A stretch of 64,000 bases of DNA from Trichoplax sp. H2 (taxonomy: Eukaryota > Placozoa > Uniplacotomia > Trichoplacea). The stretch is from the NCBI GenBank assembly GCA_003344405.1, contig NOWV01000263.1, positions 1-64,000 of the forward strand. Reading direction: 5' to 3'. Within the stretch, counting starts at the first letter, position 1, and each line of letters starts with the position of its first letter. The notes below the pieces were generated by a model. That model was given only the letters and a program-made list of their open reading frames with translations, did not search any database and was not told the origin of the DNA. A program made the position numbers and the translations under genes. Shown here piece by piece: positions 29,531-41,784 of this stretch.

Positions 29531-32500
29531 ATGTAATAAATTCTACATGGCTAGGAAATGGAAGCGACAACATTACACTGTCTTACTCATGTTGATCTCA
29601 ATCATAGGTGCAAATATTGACATGATTGCGACGCTGTACCACCATGATAACAATACAGTGATAAAAATGGATCAATAAATTGACCGTCTGCTTATGGTTT
29701 GAAGGGATTTCAAGCATTCGCTGTCATCGTAAAATTTGATGTAAAGGCAGTAGTGATTATTAGCTGTATGTGAGGTTCTTTCAAGCAAGCATCATTTTTT
29801 TTTTGGATCACGTCATCATCAATGTTTGTTTTTACATATACTATTACGAAGCCTTGTATAGCAAGAATAGCTTCAAAATCTTGGCAGTAAGCATCGTATT
29901 CCAATCTAGCATATTCGCAAGCATTCATCTAGTATTGATCCTTTTCATTCAATCCTTCTTAATCAGTGTTAATGGGATTGTTATGTTAAATTAGAATCGG
30001 CTTTTGACATGTTCTATTATCGAATTCCTAAACATTTGACTTAGAATTGATTATACGCCCATGGTTCTACTGTCAGATCACCGAATTTATGTAAAAAAGA
30101 ACTTGTCCATATAGTACAGTACGGCGATGTCAGCACTCAGCAGGACATCAATAAGATACTATTCACCAAATTTATGTGAATATAGAAGATGCTAGTAAGT
30201 TTTGTGTATCTTTCATCAGCATTTCTCTTTGCCGTAGAAACGCAGTTCATGTACCCGTACGAGGCATAACTTCAATTAAGCAGTCAAAATGAACCAAAAA
30301 TCTTGCATTGAATTGACTTTGTCGATATTCTAATACCAATCAATATATTCCATAGATTAAGAATAGATCGGACAGGAATGAGTTGTACTGTACTGTACAG
30401 ATAGCGATTTGGCAGTTATTCATATCATACTTCAGATAACGATTCCATTCTACAATATTTGTAAACTATCGAGAAGGATTTACAAGAATTTTCCTTGTGT
30501 TAATGAGAGCGAAATAGACACAAGAAAGATTGATTATGTTGATATGCTAGTGCACAATCGTTCTTGCGTAGGCAATACGTAGACAAAGGGTATATGAGAC
30601 AATTGCAAAGTCCAAACGTTTGGACTGTAATTAAAAGACAAGTAAAGTAGTAAAGACGAGTCCCGAGTCTTATGACCATCACATGGGATCAATTGATAGG
30701 TGGTATCTCGATCGCTTGCCGATGTAATCGATCAAGTAGTGACATGAATTGATATGATGAGCTCAGCTATTAAAACACTAGTTCACGGGCGAAGCGAGCT
30801 TTCTCTACCCGTTGAAAGCTGTTCATTCGTGTTTAGCAATAGTGGTGCACTAACGAGTTCTTCGAAGTAACTAAGGGATTTACTTTCAATTTGGCTACGA
30901 TTTTTACGTCAATAGATCCATACAAGCTTGTAAGGTTTATGTAAAAGTCAAGGGGTAATCGTGGTCTATTGAAATGGTCAAGAAATTCTAAGCAGCTTCA
31001 TGAGTGTGTAGCAGATTCATGTACTGTACAGTAAGTAATCGGTATATTAGTTAGAATCTTCATTTTGGTTTGCAAATAGATCGACAGCTCATTACGAAAT
31101 GTAGGTAAGCTAAAACTTGCCACGTGTACAAGTTGGAGACAGTATTGTAATGGGAAGTTAGCTAGGCAATGCCTACAGTTTCGCTGATATCACGAAAGGA
31201 GTAGAAATTGTCAGTTTATGGATCATCTCTCAATTATAGCAGCAAGGAAAAGATAGTAGCCACTTTCATGTTATTTTAATGATGCCTTCGTAGTTCATTA
31301 TGCACTGCGCGTAGGCTTGAAATTGTCAACAGACGAGCACTGTACTGAATGCCTATCCTCTACTCATAGATAATTGAGTGTATTTTTCAGACATTGTCTA
31401 CCTTTTACCTACAGTACTCTCCTCTATTCTATAAAGTATCGTTAAGCAATCTTGAAGGCAATGTTGGGATATACTAGGTCTCAGGCCTGCATTTTGCTGA
31501 CGAGCGTATATACAATCGATCAAGAGGCGGTAGAAACCGAATCCATCGTTGAGCCATCGCTCACCGATTGGCTCGTCTATGGTATATCGATCGATTGGAC
31601 CGTACTTTTGCTGTCCATTTCTGATTCAATTGAACAATTTAACAGTACACTAAGTTATTTTTACACTAATTATATTATCAATAGTAGCTGATTCGATGGC
31701 TAACTTGTAGTTGATGTCACTATAAGAAGCTCCAAGCAAGCCTAAACTTTATCTACAGTCACGAATGTTATCGTTATGATAAGATGGCAAGTAGACAGTA
31801 AGTTGATATGATGAAATCAGTGCATCACCTACCTTGACTTCCTAACATCACAACCTTGGGCTCCATGACAGTTAAAGCCATGCCTATTTACGCTCTCCTT
31901 CGAAGAAAGATTCTTCTTGTCAAGACTTTCACAGCTTTCAACTTGTTATCACACTTGATAGCTTATTTTGCAACGACAAGGCCTAGCTTGAAATGAAAAA
32001 GTGCCGATGATGGAGACTACACTCACTATAATGATGTCTTGTACTTTATTCATGCAATGTAGACCATAGTAAAGCATGCAGTGTATTATCATTCGATTAA
32101 ACTACCGTAAAACAACCTATCGAATGATGGCATCGCATTCAAAATGGAAATGGAGGCAAGCGATGATGAATTTTTCGACTCTTTTCCACAGTCTTGGCCT
32201 GATATTCAGAAATAAATTTAAACTTTTGCAAACCTCATACTACATGAGTAGATAGTCTACAACAGTCTTTCTTGCCTTATAGGTTATTATGGAGGAGTTG
32301 CTATTGGAAACCTATCCTGGTCCAGTCTTGAGTTGCGTCCAATGGTCAAGGCTTGAATTCATACTGTACACTATTCATACTGACTACTGTATGGGGATTT
32401 ACCTATTTCACCATCTGAAATCCCTATGCAACTATTCTTTTCAGCTCGAGCTCTCATACTTTGCTCTATACGACACACTACCTTATCCTACAGTATATTA

Positions 32501-32600
32501 AGGCATTCCTGTCACTAGCCCACTCTACGTGACCGCAATAGTGGCAATAGACAAATCGATCGATGATGCATAATCATTTATACATAAATAAATAGAAATA
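29531..32600. other. Intergenic region without recognisable genes
   Basis: About 3 kb in which I see no exon with family resemblance. Several short open frames occur on both strands, including 29710-29994 and 31452-31691, but they lack motifs, do not link through splice sites to neighbours and are interrupted by low-complexity sequence. Palindromic gtactgtac motifs occur near 30390 and 31020. Confidence 0.45.
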
Positions 32601-32664
32601 CTCTAGGATAAAGGCGGTGATGATGTCATGGAGTCGAAAATTCTTTCTTATTCCGCACCGGTAT

Positions 32665-33115
32665 TTACTGTGCAAGTGCATCGATCAATCGCATTCTCGA
32701 TTTGCTGCACAGGTACATCGATCACAATCAATCCAATCAGTATTCTCCATTTGCTTTACATGTGCATCGATCAATCGAACCAGTATTCTCCATTTGCTGT
32801 ACTGTACAGTATAACTGCATCGATCACAATCAATCCAACCAGTATTCTCCATTTGCTTTACATGTGCATCGATCAATCAATCAACGTATTCTCCATTTGC
32901 TGTACAAGTGCATCGATCACAATCAATCAATCGTATTCGCGATTTGCTGTACAGATGCATCGATCACAATCAATCCAACCAGTATTCTCCATTTGCTGTA
33001 CAGATGCATCGATCACAATCAATCAATCAGTATTCTCGATTTGCTGTACAAGTGCATCGATCACAATCAATCCAACCAATATTCTCCATTTGCTGTACAA
33101 GTGCATCGATCACTA
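32665..33115. repeat. 48-bp tandem repeat, about ten copies
   Basis: The unit consists of gtgcatcgatcacaatcaat, a ccaaccagtattc block, then tccatttgctgtaca. The gcatcgatca core occurs near 32677, 32714, 32763, 32816, 32865, 32910, 32957, 33005, 33053 and 33102. Later copies are 47-48 bp apart; early copies vary because of small deletions and an inserted gtactgtacag. Since 48 is a multiple of three, all plus-strand frames stay open, which creates frames of up to 168 codons with a repeated CIDHNQS or HRSQS peptide. These are not considered genes. Confidence 0.92.
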
Positions 33116-34458
33116 CAATTTTTGAGTAGGAATCTCCATTCAGGCTGGGAATGCAGCCATCCATGTGAATGGATTTCTATTGCTAAATTGCCGAAAGCTA
33201 CAACTTAGCTGAAATCGGACAGAATAAGCTGGCGTGAGACGCACTATCGAGCCTGGACAGACTAGTGGATACTCTCACAACAGTAGCTCAATAAATCCTC
33301 TTACAATTTAGTAATCCATGACTGTACTGTACTGTATACAGATTAATCAATCTTGGTGAATTAAGTTGTCAGTCTAACAATCATAAAGATGACTAAAATC
33401 TTTCTGGTAGACGTGTATTGAATAATTAATTAATCCATGATTATGTATACTGCCAGTTCATCGTCCGATCCACTGCACAGTGCACAAGAATGAGCTAAGG
33501 GATCAGGCTTAGACCTGAGAAAGGCCCGGTTTATAAACACTAAACTAAAATTAGACCTCGTCTTTCCACTCCACACTGAAATACTTCACAACTAACTCAC
33601 CATTTTACTCCATGACTGAATAGTACTGTCATCAACCGCTAGAAGAAGACTTCAAGTGGTCATAGAGCAGCACACCTGAGGCATGATGAGCTAAGCGATC
33701 AAACTTAAAAGGTGCAAAACTAAAAGTCAAGATTCGATCTGGTCTCCCCACACTAGTAGACAGTAGTTCAAGCATTGTTCATCAGTACAGTACAAGTATA
33801 TCGATTGCCTTGAGCTAAACAATCAGACTTGAGGGGATATAAACAAGAAAATACCAAGTTTAATTCGATTTGATCTTTCAATTCTACTTGAATATATGGA
33901 TTATATGGAGAATTGCTTAATGGGCCATGGCAACATTGACCAGTTAGCTCTGTTTAGACTGAACATGCGTACACTATCGCTAAAAGTTTACTGTATTAGG
34001 TTACCATAGCGACCATGCACAGTAAAGTAAAATAGGACAAGAGAAGTGTAAAAAAGACTTGGATTCAAATTCTTCTTCTATAGTCTACACTATAAGCAAG
34101 GGTTATGCTTTCAACCTAATATCACCGGGTGGGGAGAGTTGTACTGTAGATATGTGCGCCTTATTTTATTATCAAACCACAGCAGAATTTGATCTAGTGT
34201 TGAAATAAGTACTCGACTGAATATTACCATATTAGCGCTTTGCTTAGTGTTCTAGTCAAGAGTGACAAGTCGATGGTTCTCTTATTCCGATACATTTTAA
34301 AATAAAACAATCTTCTTTCTTGACATTGGACATTTTTATCCCTAATCGATATTCACTACAACGACAGCCTAATTGAAAGTGACACCGTAACCACCGTAGG
34401 CCTTCGTTAAATAATATTCGATCAACTTTACCACAAGTCTCATCAATCTATCTCCAAA
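33116..34458. other. Intergenic region upstream of MNS1
   Basis: No gene is seen. A short gtactgtactgtata tract lies near 33322. An open frame starting with the ATG at 34459 runs to 34725, but that ATG is directly followed by a good donor (gtaaca), and the frame has no family resemblance. Confidence 0.45.
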
Positions 34459-35067
34459 ATGGTAACATCAAACGAAATTCAATTATTAAAAATTATAAGC
34501 CAATTCCATTTCAGTTCAATATATTATTCTATTCTTGACAGAAGAAATAGTTTTACGAGCACAACTGGAAACTATCCTAGCGTAGTAAAATACTATATAG
34601 ATACAGTGTATATACAGTACTTACTAAAATTTTATAATTATTCATCGAAGCGGTTATCATTATTTCGGATTATAGTATTTAGTGCGTTGACTACTATCTA
34701 CTATGCACTAGACAGCAATTATTGATATGAATCCTTTATATTCCAATGGTGCCAATGATGCCATAGTTAGTCGCTGTTTATGAATATTAACCAATTTAAT
34801 TTTAACTGTCACTTTAAAGTAATAGGATTGTGTTGTGTATTAAATGTCTATCCTCAGATCTAATATGCAGTATTTGATCGCGGTTATTATTCTAAAATGG
34901 AAATCACTTGTAATTAAAACGCTGTAGTGTAAAATTTAGTTGTGTGTAAAATTAGTCTCCATCAAATACTGTTAGATGGTATTTATTGCATTGTAAAATT
35001 AGATAAGATCTTACTCATATTGGGACATTATACTCAAAGTAACCGAAGTACAATCATGTTTCCATAG

Positions 35068-38000
35068 GCTTCAATACGACGAGCTGGTTATATGAAAAAT
35101 TTTCAACCGGCAAAAATGCAAGAACGCGCTCATAAACAAGACGAATTACGAAATGATTTAGCAGTGAGAATGCAGAGAGAACGCATGTTACAGGCGAACT
35201 TAGAAAGTGAAGAACGAGTTGAAACGAAACGGTTTATCAGACAAGTGCAGAAAGAAGAAGAAGAAAGACATATGGCTCAAGCCTTATATGAGGTAGATAT
35301 ACAAGTTTTACTATTATGGCCCTTGTAGGAGAGGAGCCAATCTTATATTAAGATATTACATACAGCACGTTTAATAAAAATAATTGAATGTTGTTACATT
35401 AAAAGGCTGAGGAGCAGAAAAGGATACGCTTTGAACTTGCTGAGCAGGAAGAGCGGCTAGCCAAAGAGTTAGAACGTCGTAAAGCTGAAAGAATGCGCTT
35501 AGAGAAACTTCGACAACAAATTCGCGAAAATAGGTTTGTAGTTAACTATTATGTCAACTGTAAAGAAAAATCATACTGATTAATAAATTGCTGCCCAAAA
35601 GTTTTACCTCCTGCGAGTAGTCGCACGAACAATATACACTCCATGCTAATCATAAATTTTTATTACTTAACCTAACATAGCCCGGAACTACGAGAATTAG
35701 AAAGTAGACTTAAGGCTGCCTATATGAATCGTGAGAGAGCGGCTCAGATAGCCGAAAAGAAGGCTAGATCATTAGATAAGCAGGTCAGATAGTGTTAAAT
35801 AATTGTAAACAGTGGAAAGTTTTTGATCAAAAAAATTTTATTATCTGAAATAAGACAATCATATTATTATTTACATGTATGATATCAATTTGTTGACGTT
35901 TCCAGAAAGATCAAGATGAGATCGCTAAAATGATTCAAGAAGAGATTCTCCGAGCGGAAGAAGTTGAAAAGCAGTTGGAAGAAAATAAAGCTAAGCAAAA
36001 AGTTCAATACAAGGCACAAATTCAACAGCAACTTGATGAAAGGGTGAGTTGTTATTCTTGATTAATTCGTAAAGTATGGTCTATTTAATCCATGTAACGA
36101 TCTATACCTTAATATTGATTGCTAGTAGCCTCTACTACACTATTTTATCGTGCGTGCACTCGGTCTTAAATCTTGTCATCTATAGCCTACCAGTAAAGCC
36201 TATGTATATTTCTTTATTCATATAGAAAACGTATTCCAAGATAGTAACGCTAAATATGTTAACATACTTAAATTACTAGATAAAATTGTATTCAGTTTTG
36301 AATTTGAGTTTATTTCTTGCGAAGTATTATATTAATTAAGGCTATAAATAGGGCAATTAATTTGTGTTAACGATTGCTGATATATAGCTTAATTGACACT
36401 CTGTGATGCCTCTTTCCTTTCAAATCGATTTCATTGAATTATCAAATTATTATAGGAAGAACTAAGAAAACAGGCGTATGAAGAGTTTCTTAAGGAAAAA
36501 CTTATGATAGACGAAATTGTACGCAAAATTTACGAAGAAGATGAAAGGTAACCATGCAATCCAAATCTAAATCGTAATGGGTACTATTTTAAAAATTTTA
36601 TAACCAACTTTGAAAATAATTACTGCACTATTTAGAGAAAAGCAATTACGCTTTGAGAAACAACGTGCTACGCAAAGGTACATTGAGGATTTCAAAACGC
36701 AGCGTGAAGAGGTATCATACATGTCATATTTATATGAAAATATTGAACGTAGCGACTCTCATTACAATTAATTACTTCCCATGATGGTTTTTAGTGGAAG
36801 CAACAAGAAACTCAACGCATGGAAGAGGAAAATCAAAAGATTTTACGATATGCTAAGCAGCAAACGGAAAGGGAAGAAGAGCGAATGGAAAAGAGGCGAC
36901 AGGAAGATCAAGCAAAAGCTGAGCTACAAGATAAAGTAAGTTTTCGTTATATTATGTAGTTATTGTTTCGAAAGATAGATTTTGTTACACGATATATTCT
37001 TCTGGCAGATTTAGTTTCATCTTTAGTATACATAAACTCATTATTACGTTGCTTCTGTCGATACCTTTGTATGGAATATAGCTTGCTACAGAAATGAAGA
37101 GAAAGCAGGAGGCTGTAGAAGAACTAGAAAGGTAATCATTTAGAGAATGCAATAAATTTTTAATTATGAAATTGCTGTCCAATATGGTTTCTTAAATTAT
37201 GATCAATTGCTATCGATAGAATTCGTGAAGACTTATACTTGGAAGAACAGGAAGAGAAAGAAAGGCAAAAAGAAATGGTATCTATCTATTTATCTAGTTA
37301 TATCCTTATCTAGTTTCTGTAAAATTTATCGAAATTGGCACGTTTGAATTTCTTTAAAATTGACATATATTTTCAGTTGTATGTAATCTATTAATTAAAA
37401 TTTCAATCGTATAGGTTGAGATAGAGAAACGTATAAGACAGCGTCTAGCATTGCAGAAAACTTACGAGATTCAATTGCAAGATAAAGAAATGCGCAAAAT
37501 TAAAGAAAAGGAAGAAGAGGAAGCTTTCAGATATCAAGTTAGTGCTTTAATCTTTATTTCATAGAAATAAGATTAAGTGAACTCATCATACGCTCCATGT
37601 CATTATCCCTGATATTTTTTTAGTCGATTCATTAATTATGCTAACATATTCATTGCATTTTAGATGTTGGCCAAATTTGCAGCTGATGACAAGCTGGAAC
37701 AAATCGGTGCGCAAAAGCGTCGCATGAAGCAGCAAGAACATAAACGTGCTGTCGAGAAATTGATTGATGAACGAAGAGCTAAAAGAGAGCTTGAAAGAGT
37801 GCGTAATTACGAAATCTTATCTATTTTTAACGTCTACAATTATCCACCATTCGAAGTACTAACTTTGCATTCTGTTTGGCATAACTAGCAAGCTGAACTT
37901 AAATCTAAAGAAGAAGAAAAAGAAATGGAGAAGTTCAGACAACAAATTATTGAAGATGAAAGGCAGAAGCTGCTTCGTGAGCATGCTTCAAAGTTGTTGG

Positions 38001-38246
38001 GATATTTGCCAAAGGTAAGCAATTCACCCTTATTAATTAGAAAAAGGCTAATTATGTGTACGAATAAAGTGTACTATACTTCGAATAATGAGTAATGCAG
38101 ATTTTAATCATCTTAATCTGAATTTATGATTATAATCTTAGGGTGTACTACGCAGTGAAAACGATTTAGATTTTTTCGACAATGACTTCCGAACTGAATA
38201 TGCAAGGCAAAATGTAGATCCTTTTGCTAGTGAAGATTTCTCTTAG
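35068..38246 (+). CDS. MNS1: Meiosis-specific nuclear structural protein 1 homologue
   Basis: In vertebrates MNS1 is a filament-forming inner protein of axonemal doublet microtubules, needed for motile cilia and sperm flagella. Thirteen exons join in frame: 35068-35292, 35406-35533, 35681-35783, 35906-36043, 36456-36547, 36636-36711, 36795-36935, 37082-37131, 37220-37277, 37415-37537, 37664-37798, 37889-38014 and 38142-38246. They give 499 residues from the first acceptor, close to the usual ~495. Almost the whole chain is charged alpha-helical coiled coil (Glu, Lys, Arg, Gln). Family marks are MLAKFAADDKLEQI, QKRRMKQQEHKRAVEKLI and HASKLLGYLPKGVLRSENDL near the C terminus. The start is open. 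The ATG at 34459-34461, immediately followed by a donor, would splice in phase 0 to give MASIRRAGY and a 500-residue protein. Otherwise translation could begin at the ATG at 35092. Confidence 0.93.
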
Positions 38247-39446
38247 ATCAGATAGACGTAACACTATCTGGAAATAGCACCTGCAACAAGTGATAAAATC
38301 TCTGTCAATTTCGCTTTATGGAAAAGTAATGTATTTATGATATTCTTTGTTAAATAACAACCATGTTGTACGACTTTCGTAACGATTTATAATGCTACAA
38401 CCACTTTAAACTGTACCGCTGATTGATTTCGAGGCTTTATCATTGAAGGTAAATAATGATGCTAATGTATAAATACCACGTTCTTAAAATTTGTTACAGT
38501 ATATAGCGCACTTTCATTACTTCATTTGATTTCAGATCAACTATTATAAAAAATGTGCGACAGCTAATGGCAGATTTCCATTTGTACTTTCGTCAATTCA
38601 AAACTACACCATAAGCTGATTTCTTTCTTATTCCAGTTTTAGTTGCATCGTACACGCAGATCTTATTCTATGGTAGTCTATTCAGTTTTGAACATATTAA
38701 CGCTAACCAATAAAAGTGAGGTGCTATGTTAAATTATAGCCATCTCTTTAATTTTAGACATTATAGTAAGTTCAAAGGATAAGATTTGTAATTTCTTGCT
38801 TAAGATCTGTGGAAACAATGCTTGATAGGTTTATAATTATCCGAGTAACTGATAATGCTCATCTTTAAATGCTTGTTGATGAGTCAATCGTGATGAAATA
38901 TTTTAGTAAATGCTACTAATTCGGACGCTTGTTAATATAGCATTTAAAGTAAATGATCAATAAATAGGAATCAATATTGTTATCAATATATGAGATGATA
39001 CAAAGTACTGATATGATTGCATGAACATTTAATACCGACATCAGTGATATCTATATAGATCTACGAATCCTTTAGAGACTAATTTACTTTATTTCCAATG
39101 AGATACTTTATATTGTACCATCCAATAACTATAATTGCTCAATCAAATATAGGTTTATGTACGTGTTTATCTCTCATTTGGGATTGTACTTTTGCCTAGT
39201 TTGTTATTGAGGATTATACATATTAAATATGTATCTTGTAGTAAGTCTCATTTATTGATAGATCTTTTATTAAATAATAGATCAACGCTGAACAACCTTA
39301 TACAGTATGATAGAGTAGTAGGAATAGTATTCAAAGTTATCCTTTATCGATGGTGATGCTCCTTCTTAACATGTCGAAATTTAGCGAGTTGGTCGTAACA
39401 AGCCAGTAAAATAGGAGTGCAGATGTGATAACTCGTTTTGCACGTG
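38247..39446. other. Intergenic region between MNS1 and NAXE (convergent)
   Basis: About 1.2 kb of AT-rich DNA between two stop codons that face each other. It should contain both 3' UTRs. No exon, RNA gene or repeat array is apparent. Confidence 0.5.
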
Positions 39447-41784
39447 TTATATTTTTGACAGTTTGGTAATATCCATTACACAATCCGTTCCTGGATATGG
39501 CGGAAGATCCATTTGGTATTTGTTTTGTAAAGTGTTTGGAACAAAGCGTCCTCCAAGGTAATGAACTCGACCATTGAAATATCTAGCACATAACTTAGGT
39601 GCTGTCAAGGAAATCAACATATCAGGCTGAATACCATTTGGGTCTCCACGTTCTACATCCCATCCTACTCATATGAAAGTAAGATACCAAATTATCCAAT
39701 GCTAAAGAACAGAGTCAATTATTAAAATTGAAGTATTCGAACCTGAAGGTACATCAACAGAACAGATAGGTAATCGCGATTCCTTTAATTTACTTAACAC
39801 ATCATCGAAAGGAGGTCTTGGACTACCTTTAAAACTAAATCCAAATAATGCATCGACAATTAAATCATACTTTGCTTCTAAGTCAGTCACCGCAGATAAT
39901 TGGGTTCCATCAAGGAATTCAATTTCCATTTTTTGACATTGTGTAACAAGGTTGTTGAATAATGTTTTATTGGGTCGTTTTGGATAGTATATTGTTGGTC
40001 GAAAACCCTATGACGGAATTATAATTAGAAATCTTTATAATACCTTGAGAGTGCATAAAAATTGATGACTTTTCTCTGTAGAGAGAAGAATGAATTTGTT
40101 TCAGATTAAAATCTGAAACCTACGATCTGCTTGGATTGCTTTATCATTGATGATTATCATATTCAGAAAATCTTGATATAGTATGTACTTGTTAATCGAT
40201 CTTTTATGCGAAATATTCTGAAATGGATGTTATAGGTATCTATAGTTTAGTATTTCTAGCAAGCACAGTAATACTGTGGCGTTTTTTCTAGTAACGCGTG
40301 CTTTTTATTTAGATAATGTAAGCATTCACTTTTAACGCGCTAAAACCATAAGGCTACAGTTACTACTACAATTACACTACGATACTTTGGGCAATGAAAT
40401 CAGTTTCTGACGTGCACGTTGATATGCTTACTTATTTAAGAGTTCGCTTTCGCAAGTACGAATAGTAGGGGCGTAACGTTCATAGGCTGCTAATTAAGTC
40501 AGGGAATTCAAATATAGCTATGATTGATTCTAGCGATGCTTACTCATGTTATGCGGTATAATATCATTATTACACTTACAAATAATAAGAGATGTCTTGC
40601 AGCTACTAAGCCATCACCTCCGTTGTTGCCTGGTCCACAGCAGACTAGAACATTTCCGGCTTTGTAAGTTTTACCAACAGCAACAGCTACACTAAGTCCA
40701 GCCACTTCCTATCAAAGTTGAAGAGGTTGCAAAGTTATATACCAAAGTAAAAGAATACAACCTGCTCATTTGAACGTACGGACATTCGTTAACATTTTAT
40801 AACTGGTGCTGGTACGTCTTATACTGTACGATATTAGTTAACAGATTTAGAGAGTAAGTCACAATAATATCGCTCTGTTTAATAAGTATATCAATTTATA
40901 ATAGGCCCAGGTGAAACTAGATCTAAGTAAGCTATGCATTAGTGCGATTGAGCATGACGGTTAAATTAAAGAATGAATCGTTCACCTACAATGCGTATAA
41001 TGATTTAGCAATGTTTATCAAGCAGATTAGTTTGTTGGCTTCGATACTATAGGTCTGAGCAAGCTATAGTACATAGCGGTGTTGTAGCAAACCAGCAACC
41101 TACGATTTGGAGTAGCATTTGCCTACCGATTTTGATTGTAAATCACAATATAGCGAGGTGTATTAAGCACATTAGTTTGTTGGCCTCAACGTAACAACAT
41201 TTCAATTCATTTAAGGTCTGAGCGAGCTATAGAGTACTGTTCATGATGATTGATACAACAGTCAATGAATAACTTACAATCTTGCATAACATTTATCTAC
41301 CGATTGCAGTTGCAAACAACAATAATATATAGCAATGCTCCTGCTGTACAGTCCATACGTATGATTGTAATGATATATTATGAAGTAGGTCAATTTGTAG
41401 TAGTATTTGGCACTATTTGCATATGGATGATGGTGAATAAGCAAAAGCTATATTACTATTGAACGACAAGGTACTATGACAACAATTTAAGATTAATCTG
41501 TATTTGTATCTATTCTATTTCAAGCGTTTCAATAAAATAGGTAGTTTGCAGCAATTACAAATGCTATCCATGATCTAGCTGATCGATGATGAGATCAGTA
41601 AATCAAAGTGAGAAATTACCATCAACTGATCCACGCTGAATTTGTAGTCATTAAATAGCTCTATATCGACATTTTGTGCTTCTTCTTGTGTTAGTAGTTT
41701 CATTGTGCGTTGCAAGCGTAGACAAAATAATGGTGATTTAATCGTAGAACCAATGAATATATTGAAAAGTGTCAATTTGGGCAT
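39447..41784 (-). CDS. NAXE: NAD(P)H-hydrate epimerase
   Basis: NAXE interconverts the R and S forms of hydrated NADH and NADPH, so that the partner dehydratase (NAXD) can restore the cofactor. It usually works in mitochondria and cytosol. Four exons: 41784-41620, 40708-40580, 40007-39743 and 39664-39447, coding 258 residues (human 288). Residues 1-27 carry Lys and Arg but no acidic residue and are hydrophobic, fitting a mitochondrial targeting peptide. The YjeF_N domain follows: [17 protein letters not shown] and FSVDQLMEVAGLS, then the phosphate-binding GPGNNGGDG at 80-88, [10 protein letters not shown], the conserved Asp150 in [24 protein letters not shown], and LISLTAPK plus YLGGRFVP near the end. 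All junction phases agree. It is convergent with MNS1 and divergent from myosin V. Confidence 0.95.

Noticed and set aside
29710-29994. Pair of overlapping sense and antisense frames of 72-74 codons
   Set aside because: Mirror-image frames in AT-rich DNA without motifs or splice partners.
32617-33208. Three overlapping plus-strand open frames of 65-168 codons with repeated peptide
   Set aside because: They are all explained by a 48-bp tandem repeat whose period is a multiple of three; no start context, splice partners or family match.
34459-34725. 88-codon frame upstream of MNS1 taken as a gene
   Set aside because: It reads through a good donor site and has no family match; more likely 5' intron sequence of MNS1.
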